Source of the DNA: Candidatus Melainabacteria bacterium
Lineage (GTDB): Bacteria > Cyanobacteriota > Vampirovibrionia > Obscuribacterales > Obscuribacteraceae
DNA: 64,000 nt
Direction of reading: 5' to 3'
Assembly: GCA_003242885.1 (NCBI GenBank)
Contig: QKMZ01000006.1
Span: forward strand, 1,729,563-1,793,562
Of this stretch, positions 34,568 through 43,491 are shown piece by piece. Position numbers and translations under genes: made by a program. Each line of letters opens with the position of its first letter. Position 1 is the first letter of the stretch. The notes below the pieces were generated by a model. It had not been told where the DNA came from. It saw only the letters and a list, made by a program, of their open reading frames with translations, and did no database searches.

Positions 34568-36232
34568 TTAGTTCCAGCGCGTTTCTCTCAAGCGCTTTAC
34601 CGGCTCCAAAATCAAACTCAAAACAGAGCGACGACGAGTCACAATCTCGCAGGTTACTCCCATTCCACTGGCGAAGTTTACTTTTCGGCCTCTAGCTTTT
34701 ATCCATTGTCTTTCTGGCTCAATCGTCGTTTTATAGACCAAACCAAGTCGAGGATCAGAACGCGACTCTTTCGCGACTTCTATAACTCGACCAGGCACGA
34801 CTCCGAAATCCTCAAATGGAAACGCGGTCAATTTCAGCTTAGCCTTTTGTCCAACTTCGACAAAGCCAATGTCTTTGCTTACAACGTCGCATTCTACAAG
34901 CATGTCAGTCGAGGCCGGAACAACACTCATCAGAGCCTCTCCGCGACGAACAACTTGCCCTTTCCCCTTGATGGAAATATTTGTGACTAACCCTTCAACG
35001 GGTGACTTTAGTTCTGCCGCCTCTAAATTGTGATTCGCCAAATCGACTGCAGACTGACATTGCTTGACTCGCGTCTGACCTTGCTTTTCGTCTGTTTCAA
35101 TTCTTGCCAACGCAGCCTTTGCGGCTGATAAAGCGGCATAGTATTCCCCCATGCTCACTGAATGGTGTCTCTTTGCTGCGCGCAATTGGATATTCACTTG
35201 GTTAAGCGACGCCAGGATTCTGCGCGCTTTGGCATCTTGTTCGGATTGCGCTCTTAGCCCCTCCGCTTTCAATTGATATTCAGCACTAAGCGCGATTTCA
35301 ACTTTCTTTTGCAAGTCAGCTATGGCCGCCTGCTGTTTGATTATTTCCTGGCGAGCTTTTGAAACTTCCTTTTGAATTCTAAAATGCTCAACGCGAGAAA
35401 CAGCACCCTGACCGGCCAGCATCTTAAAGGCAGATTCCTCCGCTTCAGTTTTGTCCAAAATCGACTGTAGATGAACGACCTCTTCCTGGGCCGCTTTCAA
35501 TAATTTCCTCAACGACTCGACTTCAAGCTTGTTCTGCGTCAAACGCGAATTCGCCTCATTTACTCTTTCTCGTTTTATCTTTTCCTCAGTAGCGCGCTCT
35601 GCAGCAAGGTTGACGGCTTGACTTCGCAGTTGTGCCGATTCCGAAGTCATATCTGCCGGACTAGCACTGGCATCTGAGACTGCTTCACGAGACTGGACGT
35701 ATGCGGAATGCAAACGCGATATCAGCGAACCTACATTTGCTACGTCCATACCTTGAGCCGGAAGCTTAGAAGGATCAGCGACAATTTGAGTAAGGGCAGA
35801 CTTCGCACAAGACAACTGGTTCAGTTGATTTATGGCTATCTCTAAGTCTCTGCGCTTGAGGTCCAAATCGTTCGTATAAGCTGTGAGATCCAAAAGTAAA
35901 AGCTTTTGCCCGCTTACGACTCGCTCGCCTTCTTTCACAAGAAGAGCGTCGACGACACCGTCTGATTCTGGTTGTATGGGTCGCACCTTGGTGCGCGGAA
36001 CGGTTTGTCCACCAGCGACTGCAACTACATCTACCTGAGCTAAGGCAGACCACAATAAGCTCAGAACCAGAATGGCACAGCAGATATAAAGCATGAATCG
36101 GGCAACGATGGCAGGCATCTCATATCTTTCAATCTCACGATAAGGACTGCACGCCTCCACGACCGGACGGTCTTTCGTCTCGGTGGGATTTTTATGCTTA
36201 ATCTCCGCAGTTATTTTCTTGCCAGTTGCCAT
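34568..36232 (-). CDS. HlyD-family membrane fusion protein of the peptide exporter
   Basis: The 554-residue protein has a short cytoplasmic N-terminus, one membrane helix (about 44-64), a lipoyl-like strand (GVVDALLVKEGERVVSGQKLLLLD), a very long periplasmic coiled coil (about 110-400), the second lipoyl half (LKSPVEGLVTNISIKGKGQVV) and a beta-barrel end with EPERQWIKARG. It should connect the ABC exporter to an outer-membrane TolC-type channel, which is not in the window. It is convergent with the exporter and divergent from the signalling genes. Confidence 0.9.
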   Translation of the reverse strand: MATGKKITAEIKHKNPTETKDRPVVEACSPYREIERYEMPAIVARFMLYICCAILVLSLLWSALAQVDVVAVAGGQTVPRTKVRPIQPESDGVVDALLVKEGERVVSGQKLLLLDLTAYTNDLDLKRRDLEIAINQLNQLSCAKSALTQIVADPSKLPAQGMDVANVGSLISRLHSAYVQSREAVSDASASPADMTSESAQLRSQAVNLAAERATEEKIKRERVNEANSRLTQNKLEVESLRKLLKAAQEEVVHLQSILDKTEAEESAFKMLAGQGAVSRVEHFRIQKEVSKARQEIIKQQAAIADLQKKVEIALSAEYQLKAEGLRAQSEQDAKARRILASLNQVNIQLRAAKRHHSVSMGEYYAALSAAKAALARIETDEKQGQTRVKQCQSAVDLANHNLEAAELKSPVEGLVTNISIKGKGQVVRRGEALMSVVPASTDMLVECDVVSKDIGFVEVGQKAKLKLTAFPFEDFGVVPGRVIEVAKESRSDPRLGLVYKTTIEPERQWIKARGRKVNFASGMGVTCEIVTRRRSVLSLILEPVKRLRETRWN

Positions 36233-36291
36233 TAATAGTTAAATTGGATTCGAAATCAATTCATATCAGCATTGTATTGTGCCTGGAACGG

Positions 36292-36305
36292 TTGACATCA
36301 GTCAA
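36292..36305. promoter_or_regulatory. Palindromic TTGAC-N4-GTCAA site between hlyD and the regulator genes
   Basis: A perfect 5-bp inverted repeat preceded by GG, in the divergent promoter region. The half-site GGTTGAC recurs as a direct repeat ahead of the GG-leader peptide gene (40675-40691), so both could be read by the same regulator. It could equally be a plain -35 element. Confidence 0.35.
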
Positions 36306-36439
36306 AGGGACGAGGTTAAGCTACGACAAGTCAATTAATCTAAGCAGGAAGAGAACTATTTATTCCCATTGCAGACTAGTTATGATTCTTCAAGTTTGTC
36401 GAGGATTATCCTATTAAGTCAGAATCAATAAGAAAGGTT

Positions 36440-36811
36440 TTGTTCGCTGACGATGATGCCAATATTCGGCTGATTGTTCAGATGAGTTTGGAAGGTCTCA
36501 CCGACTGGAATATCCTGCTAGCTTGTTCAGGTGCAGAAGCGCTGAAATTGCTCGAAGATGAAAAGCCTGATCTGCTTCTTCTGGACGTGATGATGCCGGA
36601 TGCGGACGGTGAAAGCGTATTAGCTCGGATGCAAGAATCACTTGGTGCTGATTCTGTGCCGACCATATTTATCACCGCAAAAGTTCAACCCCAAGAAATC
36701 CGCAAATATAAGGAACTAGGAGCACTTGGTGTGATCATGAAGCCTTTCCATCCTGTCAAACTAGCGACGGAAATAAAGCATATTGTTGATTCAGCGTGTG
36801 TGCAGGGATAA
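36440..36811 (+). CDS. Single-domain response regulator (receiver)
   Basis: The product is a lone CheY-like receiver: FADDDANIR acidic pair, phospho-acceptor Asp49 in LLLLDVMMPD, Thr in IFITAK and Lys in IMKPFHP. There is no output domain. The start is unclear: TTG 36440 would give a normal length but leaves the first strand short and has AAAGG too close. An upstream ATT at 36413, with GAGG eight bases before it, would restore a full first strand (IKSESIRKVLFADDD). The kinase gene begins three bases after its stop. Confidence 0.88.
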   Translation: MFADDDANIRLIVQMSLEGLTDWNILLACSGAEALKLLEDEKPDLLLLDVMMPDADGESVLARMQESLGADSVPTIFITAKVQPQEIRKYKELGALGVIMKPFHPVKLATEIKHIVDSACVQG

Positions 36812-36814
36812 GTA

Positions 36815-38674
36815 ATGCTGAAAGCAAAAGTGGCAAACCTTCGCTGGTATCACATCTACTATTTGCTAGCTGCATTCGACATTATTACAATTCTCAGCAG
36901 CTTATTCTTGAATCATGTTCTAACAGAACAATACAACGAGTCCGTCAATAACAATCGAGCTTGGGCAAAAAGACACAGCGAATTCTCTCAGCTCGCCAGA
37001 TTAGCGGCAGAACTCAACGCGCCGGGCAATGATGTTTTTCACTCCAACGATGTTCCTGCTGAAAAAGCTCGCTTGGCAGTAAGAGTCAAGAACTTTAGTA
37101 GAAAGTTGAAAGAGATCGAATCGGAGTTTGCAAAGCAACACTTGGTCAGGGACTATCCGCAACTGAAAAAAGACCTAGAGAACGCGAAGAGTCCGCTCCT
37201 ATCAATGATCGAGGAAGAACAAAAGGTTCTTGACCTTGTAGCCGCAGGGAAAATCGAGTCGGCCAGCCAGCATATGGCCATAATGGACAAGCAGTATCTT
37301 TTTGCAACCAAGTCTTTGATTCGAATTCGCCTTCACTTCAGTGATATACAACAAGCCCTCTTGTATAAACAGGCAGAAGAAGTAGAGCAAATGCGAATAT
37401 TCGAACGCTGGATTGCCGGCGCCGTATTCATAATAATTTGCAGCGTTACTTACTATGGCAATCGCCTGGCATCACAGGCGCAAGCCAATGCAAAGCAGAG
37501 AGAGGATTACATTTTGAAGGTGGAGGCTGCGCATACAAGTCTTGAAAATAAAACACAGGAGCTGGAGAGCGCGCTTGAAGAATTGAGTAAAGCACAAACG
37601 GCAGTTGTGCAGTCAGAAAGAAAGTTTCGTGCCATTTTCGACCATACATTCCAACTGATCGGGCTTATGCAGACAGATGGCATACTGATTGAAGCAAACG
37701 AAACTTCGCTAGATCTTATCGACGCCAAGAAAGAAGACGTCATCGGTAAGTACTTCTGGGAAACGCCCTGGTGGTCACATGACAAAGCGATGCAGGAGAA
37801 ATTGAAGGAAGCTATTGACCAAGCCGCAAAAGGGGAATTCGTTCGCTTCGAAGCGATTCATCTCACTCCGCAAGGAAAACCAGTTGAAGTGGATTTCTCA
37901 CTCAAAGCAGTCACTGATGAAGGTGGAAAGGTTGTTTTGCTCATTCCCGAAGGAAGGGACATCTCAGACAAAAAGGTAGCAGAACGTCGGGTAAGCGACT
38001 TTTATTCCACTGTGTCGCATGAACTCCGCACGCCGTTGACAGCGATAAGAGGCTCTCTTGGTCTTATCGAAGCAGGGCTAGCAGGAGAAATTACAGAAAA
38101 AACCCGCACTCTTGTGGAAATAGCGAGCGTCGAATCAGATCGGCTAATTCGCCTCATAAACGACATACTCGATTTGAGAAAAATCGAAGCAGGCGTGCTG
38201 GAACTGAGACTCGAAAACATCAGCGTCGCCGATATCGTACAACGAACCGTCGCCAATTTAGAAAGCCTCGCGGACCAAGCAGGAGTTGTTCTAAAACCAG
38301 ACATAGGTTTTGCAGGAGAAATATCCTGCGATGAAGATAGAACAGTTCAGATTCTGACTAATCTGATCTCCAACGCCATAAAATTTTCGCCCAGAAATCA
38401 CCCAGTCATAATCAAAGTAGAAGAGAGCACAAACCCAGAAATGGTACGCTTTTCAATCAAAGACAGAGGGCCTGGCATTCCCGAAAATATGCTCTCACAG
38501 TTATTCATCAGATTTCAGCAAATTCAACAACCCGACCGAGAAAAAAAGTCAGGTTCCGGACTAGGTTTGGCTATCTCCAAAGCACTTGTCGAACAACATG
38601 GCGGGCAGATTGGTGTTGAAAGTGTTCTCAACGAGGGGACTGAGTTTTGGTTCGAGTTAGCAAAGGCAAACTAA
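36815..38674 (+). CDS. Membrane sensor histidine kinase with PAS domain
   Basis: The 619-residue kinase has two membrane helices (about 13-32 and 195-213) enclosing a helical periplasmic sensor, a coiled coil (about 225-265), a PAS domain (about 270-390, FDHTFQLIGLMQTDG), a HisKA domain with SHELRTPLTAIRG (His402) and an HATPase domain with NLISNAIKF, DRGPGIPE and SGLGLAISK. It lies between a receiver gene and an Hpt gene, suggesting a phosphorelay. The periplasmic four-helix-like sensor could detect an exported peptide or envelope state. Confidence 0.95.
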   Translation: MLKAKVANLRWYHIYYLLAAFDIITILSSLFLNHVLTEQYNESVNNNRAWAKRHSEFSQLARLAAELNAPGNDVFHSNDVPAEKARLAVRVKNFSRKLKEIESEFAKQHLVRDYPQLKKDLENAKSPLLSMIEEEQKVLDLVAAGKIESASQHMAIMDKQYLFATKSLIRIRLHFSDIQQALLYKQAEEVEQMRIFERWIAGAVFIIICSVTYYGNRLASQAQANAKQREDYILKVEAAHTSLENKTQELESALEELSKAQTAVVQSERKFRAIFDHTFQLIGLMQTDGILIEANETSLDLIDAKKEDVIGKYFWETPWWSHDKAMQEKLKEAIDQAAKGEFVRFEAIHLTPQGKPVEVDFSLKAVTDEGGKVVLLIPEGRDISDKKVAERRVSDFYSTVSHELRTPLTAIRGSLGLIEAGLAGEITEKTRTLVEIASVESDRLIRLINDILDLRKIEAGVLELRLENISVADIVQRTVANLESLADQAGVVLKPDIGFAGEISCDEDRTVQILTNLISNAIKFSPRNHPVIIKVEESTNPEMVRFSIKDRGPGIPENMLSQLFIRFQQIQQPDREKKSGSGLGLAISKALVEQHGGQIGVESVLNEGTEFWFELAKAN

Positions 38675-38698
38675 TTTGCGTCCAGAAGAGAGGACTTA

Positions 38699-39841
38699 GT
38701 GACGAGTTCTGACCAAATTTTATACTTGGATGAAAGCGCCAACGAAAGCGCATCCTATGAGTTTCTTGCAAAAGAGCTTGGCTCGCAATCAATATTACTA
38801 AGGTCTGAGCCGAATGTTTTTTTTCAGAGCGAGGGGGTTTTTGCGAGACTGATTATAGCTGACATAGAAACTCTCAAACGAATTGGAGCTAAGTTATCCC
38901 TTAAATTGCTAGAGTTTGGCTCAAAAACAAAGGTTGTTTGTATCTGTCATGACTGGCCCAGCGATGAAGATATTTTCTTCTTATCCATGCTGTTAAATAT
39001 AGACCTGATCTTAGTCGAACCGTTGGTTTCCCTCGCCATCAGGGAGATTCGAGGAATCGAGGCAAGTGTAGCTGCTGCAGTGGAAACGTCTTTCAATAGA
39101 AACAAAAACAATTGCTTTGAAATAGACGAATTGTCCCCGATACAAAGAAAAATTGCTGAAACTGTTGCATCGCTAAGACTTGAAGCGACAGATGAATGGC
39201 GACGCCTCAGACTTCTACTAAGTGAATGTAAGGCGAACAAGGGAAATAGAGCTTTGAAGAAAAACTGCCTTTCTCTGGCGCACCAACTAAAAGGTTCGCT
39301 GGGCTCACTCGGGCTAAGCGAAACAAGCAAAAACGCTGCGGAAATAGAGCGAGCCCTGAGAATTTTTCAACCGAAAGATATTGATGAAGAGACTGTCTAC
39401 TGGCGGCTTATCGAAAAGTTACTTGATGACGGGGACAAAAATCTAAATCAGGTAGACAATCCAGCAGGCTCATCTATTACTTTCGCTGTGGACGAAAACA
39501 CGCCTACTGTATTAGTTGTTGGACACACAGAGGACTGGAACTATTTAGAGCAAGGCTTGAACCAATTGGGCATTCGAGTAAAAACAGCATACGCACTAGA
39601 ACAGTTATGCACTTTAGCGGAGGATGAAGATATCACCGCTGTTATCGTGTGCTCTGGATTATCCAAGATACCAAAATTTGAAATTTGCAGATATTTGCAC
39701 TCTCAAAAGCCAGCAACTCCAGTATTCGATTATTGCTCGCAGACAGACTCTGATAGTTCCCCTACAGAAACTTCCGGCATTCGCTTACTCAAGAAGGAAG
39801 GGAGCGCCGCAGAAACTGTCAGGAAAATCCTTGAGAATTAA
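38699..39841 (+). CDS. Hpt phosphotransfer protein flanked by degenerate receiver domains
   Basis: The 380-residue protein has an Hpt domain (about 145-255) with LAHQLKGSLGSLG, where His195 is the phosphate carrier. Before it (about 5-125) and after it (about 268-380) are alpha/beta segments with receiver-like strand order (VVCICHD, LVVGHTEDW, AVIVCSG), but neither has the acidic pair or the Asp at the end of strand three. They appear to be pseudo-receivers for protein contact. The GTG start at 38699 follows the kinase by 24 bases. Confidence 0.75.
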   Translation: MTSSDQILYLDESANESASYEFLAKELGSQSILLRSEPNVFFQSEGVFARLIIADIETLKRIGAKLSLKLLEFGSKTKVVCICHDWPSDEDIFFLSMLLNIDLILVEPLVSLAIREIRGIEASVAAAVETSFNRNKNNCFEIDELSPIQRKIAETVASLRLEATDEWRRLRLLLSECKANKGNRALKKNCLSLAHQLKGSLGSLGLSETSKNAAEIERALRIFQPKDIDEETVYWRLIEKLLDDGDKNLNQVDNPAGSSITFAVDENTPTVLVVGHTEDWNYLEQGLNQLGIRVKTAYALEQLCTLAEDEDITAVIVCSGLSKIPKFEICRYLHSQKPATPVFDYCSQTDSDSSPTETSGIRLLKKEGSAAETVRKILEN

Positions 39842-39928
39842 GGACACAATCATCCTCCGGCACTAGGCGCAAGGATTCGGTAAACCAGTAAAATTTATTT
39901 GGTATAGACGTAGGTTGCTCGAGAAAGC

Positions 39929-40636
39929 ATGTCGAAGATTCTCATTGTGGAAGATGACCGAATTCTGCGTGAGCTGGTCAAAGCTTACTTGGAAGCAAGC
40001 GAACACGTAGTGGACGCAGTCGATTGCGGCAAACTGGCTCAAGGAATGCTTTGCGGAGATCAATACGACTTGATCATCTTGGATTGGATGCTTCCGGACA
40101 TATCGGGACCGGAAATATGCCGCAATTATCGAAATACTGGAGGACAAGCTCCAATTTTGTTCTTGACCTCCAGAAGCGACAAAAGAGATAAGGCGACAGG
40201 TCTTGATTCCGGGGCAGACGACTATTTAGTCAAACCTTTTGAACAAATTGAGTTCCAAGCAAGAGTCAGAGCACTTCTAAGACGGCGAAATTCCTGGCAG
40301 GGTAATGTTCTAAAACTCCACGATCTGGAATTGGATACCGAGCGCCAGCTCGTCTACCGCTGCGGCAAAGAGGTTAAGCTTCGGCCTAAAGAGTTTGCTC
40401 TTTTGGAACTGCTCGCAAGAAATCCGGGCAAAAGTTTCTCTGCCGAAACCTTGTTTAGAAAGCTATGGAATTCAGAGTCAGAGACATCGACAGAAACCGT
40501 CCGCATGCATGTTATGGCATTGCGCAAGAAACTAGAATCCGAGGGCGAATTGCCCCTTATTCAGTCGAGCAGAGGGCTTGGATACAGACTAGAAGTTCAA
40601 GAAAAACTCAAAGAGAAAATCAAAACGCAGGGCTGA
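39929..40636 (+). CDS. OmpR/PhoB-family response regulator
   Basis: The 235-residue regulator has a full receiver (EDD acidic pair at 8-10, Asp52 in IILDWMLPD, LTSRSD, LVKPFE) and a winged-helix output domain (about 130-222) with KLRPKEFALLELLARNPGKS and RMHVMALRKKLE, ending GLGYRLEV. It should accept phosphate via the Hpt protein or kinase upstream and bind direct repeats. Such repeats lie about 40 bases downstream, ahead of the peptide gene. Confidence 0.95.
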   Translation: MSKILIVEDDRILRELVKAYLEASEHVVDAVDCGKLAQGMLCGDQYDLIILDWMLPDISGPEICRNYRNTGGQAPILFLTSRSDKRDKATGLDSGADDYLVKPFEQIEFQARVRALLRRRNSWQGNVLKLHDLELDTERQLVYRCGKEVKLRPKEFALLELLARNPGKSFSAETLFRKLWNSESETSTETVRMHVMALRKKLESEGELPLIQSSRGLGYRLEVQEKLKEKIKTQG

Positions 40637-40652
40637 CTGCCAAACCGAGAAG

Positions 40653-40708
40653 ATTAACCGCATCTCATTTAAAAGTTGACGGAAGGTTGACGCAGCGCCT
40701 CCTAAGAT
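40653..40708 (+). promoter_or_regulatory. Putative regulator-activated promoter of the GG-leader peptide gene
   Basis: GTTGAC occurs at 40675-40680 and 40686-40691, an 11-base period typical of OmpR/PhoB boxes, and TAAGAT (40703-40708) lies about 11 bases after the second copy, where a -10 box sits in such activated promoters. A -35 element at normal spacing is lacking. This would give a leader of about 85 bases before the ATG at 40801. Confidence 0.4.
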
Positions 40709-40800
40709 AAACGTATCGAGTCAGCGATGGGAAGGCCCAAGTGTTAATGGCGCTCCAGGCACAACAAATTCTCATCGGCACCCTTGGGAGGTCTATCTAA

Positions 40801-40977
40801 ATGTCAGAAAATTATTCTGAACTCGTTGAGCTTGAAACCATGGAATCTGAAGAACTGGTTTCAGTAATCGGAGGCAAGCACGGAGCCGATGACCCCGCCG
40901 GACATGTACGCGGCGGCGGAAAGGGCAAAGGCAAAGGCAAAAAGCCAAACAATCCGGACGGCCCTGGTCACACATAA
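40801..40977 (+). CDS. Double-glycine leader peptide, candidate bacteriocin or signal peptide
   Basis: The 58-residue product starts at ATG 40801 behind GGGAGG (9-base spacing). Residues 1-25 form a textbook C39-type leader ending SEELVSVIGG: Gly at -1 and -2, Val at -4, Leu at -7, Glu at -8 and Met at -12 match the consensus position by position. The predicted mature peptide (residues 26-58) is 33 long, cationic, with a GGGKGKGKGKK run, three His and four Pro, and no Cys. The C39 exporter, HlyD protein and parvulin are encoded in the same locus and an OmpR regulator directly upstream. It is the probable cargo; activity is unknown. Confidence 0.85.
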   Translation: MSENYSELVELETMESEELVSVIGGKHGADDPAGHVRGGGKGKGKGKKPNNPDGPGHT

Positions 40978-41001
40978 AAAGAACAGGAAACCAATATTTC
41001 G

Positions 41002-41027
41002 AACGCCAGCCTCCAGGGGCTGGCGTT
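41002..41027 (+). terminator. Strong hairpin after the peptide gene
   Basis: AACGCCAGCC (41002-41011) pairs perfectly with GGCTGGCGTT (41018-41027) over a six-base loop, followed by only a short T-run. It lies between convergent genes, 25 bases after the peptide stop and 18 before the kinase stop, so it may end transcription from both sides. Confidence 0.7.
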
Positions 41028-41044
41028 TCGCCATAAGCAGATTA

Positions 41045-43441
41045 TTACGCAGTTTGTTCTGCATTCTCTGCAGAAGAAAGAGAGTAGGCAAACAATTCGC
41101 CTTCAACTGTACCTACGTATAGCGTATTATTAGCCACCATCGGTGGTGATTGAATTTTTCGGCTGATATCAGTCTGCCATTTCAATTGACCGGTGGATGC
41201 AGAGAAAGTTTGCAACCAACCATCTTCAGTTGCGCAAATTATCTTCCCATTATATGTACAGAGATCTCCAGAGACTCTGCCTTTTAATGCAGCTTTCCAT
41301 TTGAGTCTGCCGTCATATTTTTCGCAGCAATATAACCACCTGTCTTGGCTTGCAAATACAACCGATGTGAATACAATTGCTCCTTTGCTTACGATGCGTC
41401 CATTTGCGGGATACTCCCAAACCATCGCACCATGGCTGCTCTCCAAGGCATAGAAATTACCTGTCTTGGTGCCGACATAAGCAGTATCGACAGACGCGAA
41501 GGGCGAAGAGATGATGGCACCTTCACCTCGGAACTTCCACAAAAAATTACCCTTCGAAGCAGTGACCGCATGTAAGTCACCACCCTTGGTGCCGACGAGC
41601 ACAGTATCTCCCTGCACTAAGGGGGTGGCGACGATAGGAGCAGCAACGGAGTAAAACCAAAGAACTTCTCCGGATCGAACGTCAAGCGCGCGCAACTCAT
41701 TGCCGCTAGCAACGAGCAATGCTGACTCTTTAACAACTGCCAATGACGCTACTGTTCTGGCATTTAGATTCTTATTCCAAATTACTTTGCCAGTATACGA
41801 ATCAAGACAAAATGTCTCTCCTGTCGCCGCACTTACAAAAACATAGTTGCCGATGGTAACAGGCGCCGACAGAATCGGCTCTTTCATTTGATGATTCCAG
41901 AGCTTGTTGCCTCCGCGCAAATCGAGTGCATACAGATTGCTGTCGCAGGAGGCGAGGAAGATAATCCTTTCGCTGCGATCAATCAAAGGGTGCGATGACC
42001 AACCGATTGGTCCCTTTGTCTTAAACACCCATTCGGTAGTTAGTGAAACGCTAAGCCTCTGAAGTGACTGGTTAGAGTGTCCTGCAGTAGCCTTGGCCGG
42101 AGAAAAAGGCGGCTTTACTGAAGGTGCCTCTTTTGCCGACGGCATTGCAACGGGTTCTGCATTCTTAGGAGTACCTTGAATGTTTGTAGTTGCAGACTTT
42201 TCCTGAGCCTTAAAATCGGCCTTCTTAGCATCATCTGCATTTCCAGATTTATCCGCAACCCTTGACTCAGGAGTCTTTGCGGCAGCCTCTGCAGTCGCTT
42301 GCCATTTTGCTGCGCTGGAATTGTCCGCACGCTCCTGATTTTTGAGACGTTCTTTTTCTCTGTCTAATTCAAGTGTCGACTCCAGATGAAGAGTTGATTT
42401 TGCATTATCGACTTTAGGAATCTGTTTGCTCTGCATGCTCGGCATAACATCAGGAGCTTGAACTGCCCGGTTGGCTCCAGAGCTGCGGGCATCTCTTTGA
42501 TCGAGAGCATCCTGTAATACATCGCCGGATTTTAGTAACGGACGATTAGAACTGATACCGAGCCGTTGAACACGTAATTCGAAAATCAGCTCATCAATGA
42601 TGTCTAAAATATCTGCTGCGCTCTGATAACGGTCTTCCGCCATCTTCGCCATCATTCGACGAATTACTTTATCAAGAATCTCGGGAGCTTCCGGATTTTG
42701 TCGGCGTATCGAAGGAATGGCGGCAGTGGCGTGCTTCATTGCCATTTCAATCATGCCTTTGGCTCTGAAGGGCAAACTGCCGGTAGCCATTTCGAAAAAA
42801 AGAACGCCCAATGAATAAATGTCAGAGCGGTGGTCCTGCGGCTCGCCGCGAGCGAGTTCGGGTGACATATAAGCAGGCGTTCCCATAATTTTGGTATTGC
42901 CGGCGCCCACCCTGCCAGCGAGCAAACGAGCTAGCCCGAAGTCTCCTATCTTCAGATCGCCTTCATTGGTAATGAAGATGTTGTCCGCTTTGATGTCCTG
43001 GTGAATGACTCCGCGCTTATGTGCAAAAGAAATGCCAGACGCGAGCTGTTTCATCCAATTAAGCGCGTGCTCGAGCGAGAGGGCTGAATCCTGTAAGCGA
43101 ATCGCCAGGTTGCCTCCGGTCAGATACTCCATTGCCAGGAAGTGGTGTTGCTTTCCGTGCCGTTCTTCAACTCCGATGTCATAGACTGTCACCAAGTTGG
43201 GATGCTCGAGTTGAGCGGCTAATCTGGCTTCCTGACGAAAGACCTCAAGATTCTTCTTGTCGGACATCAACTCCGGCAAGAGCATCTTAATAGCAACATC
43301 GCGCGTGAGCAGCTCATCGCGGCAATGGTACACAACACCCATCCCACCCACGCCAATTTCCTTGACGACGGTATAGTGTCCGTTTTCTAGTTTCTCTCCT
43401 CGAGAGAAGATTGCCGGCATATTGTTAGAGACGGTTTCCAA
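41045..43441 (-). CDS. Ser/Thr protein kinase fused to a PQQ-type beta-propeller
   Basis: The 798-residue protein has a Hanks-type kinase domain (about 23-285): GVGGMG loop, Lys52, HQDIKADN with catalytic Asp149, DFG at 167-169 and GTPAYMSPE. The HRD Arg is Gln, so activation may not need loop phosphorylation. A disordered Ala/Lys/Glu-rich linker (about 300-470) leads to PQQ-like propeller repeats (about 478-790), each with a W or F-K/N pattern such as GGNKLWNHQ and TGKVIWNK. No membrane helix is evident. The start is TTG 43441 or ATG 43420. The gene faces the GG-peptide gene; a functional link is unproven. Confidence 0.9.
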   Translation of the reverse strand: METVSNNMPAIFSRGEKLENGHYTVVKEIGVGGMGVVYHCRDELLTRDVAIKMLLPELMSDKKNLEVFRQEARLAAQLEHPNLVTVYDIGVEERHGKQHHFLAMEYLTGGNLAIRLQDSALSLEHALNWMKQLASGISFAHKRGVIHQDIKADNIFITNEGDLKIGDFGLARLLAGRVGAGNTKIMGTPAYMSPELARGEPQDHRSDIYSLGVLFFEMATGSLPFRAKGMIEMAMKHATAAIPSIRRQNPEAPEILDKVIRRMMAKMAEDRYQSAADILDIIDELIFELRVQRLGISSNRPLLKSGDVLQDALDQRDARSSGANRAVQAPDVMPSMQSKQIPKVDNAKSTLHLESTLELDREKERLKNQERADNSSAAKWQATAEAAAKTPESRVADKSGNADDAKKADFKAQEKSATTNIQGTPKNAEPVAMPSAKEAPSVKPPFSPAKATAGHSNQSLQRLSVSLTTEWVFKTKGPIGWSSHPLIDRSERIIFLASCDSNLYALDLRGGNKLWNHQMKEPILSAPVTIGNYVFVSAATGETFCLDSYTGKVIWNKNLNARTVASLAVVKESALLVASGNELRALDVRSGEVLWFYSVAAPIVATPLVQGDTVLVGTKGGDLHAVTASKGNFLWKFRGEGAIISSPFASVDTAYVGTKTGNFYALESSHGAMVWEYPANGRIVSKGAIVFTSVVFASQDRWLYCCEKYDGRLKWKAALKGRVSGDLCTYNGKIICATEDGWLQTFSASTGQLKWQTDISRKIQSPPMVANNTLYVGTVEGELFAYSLSSAENAEQTA

Positions 43442-43491
43442 AGCCCACTAAATAGAAATTGCCCAAATTCCCAGAAGAAACGTTGCTTGTA

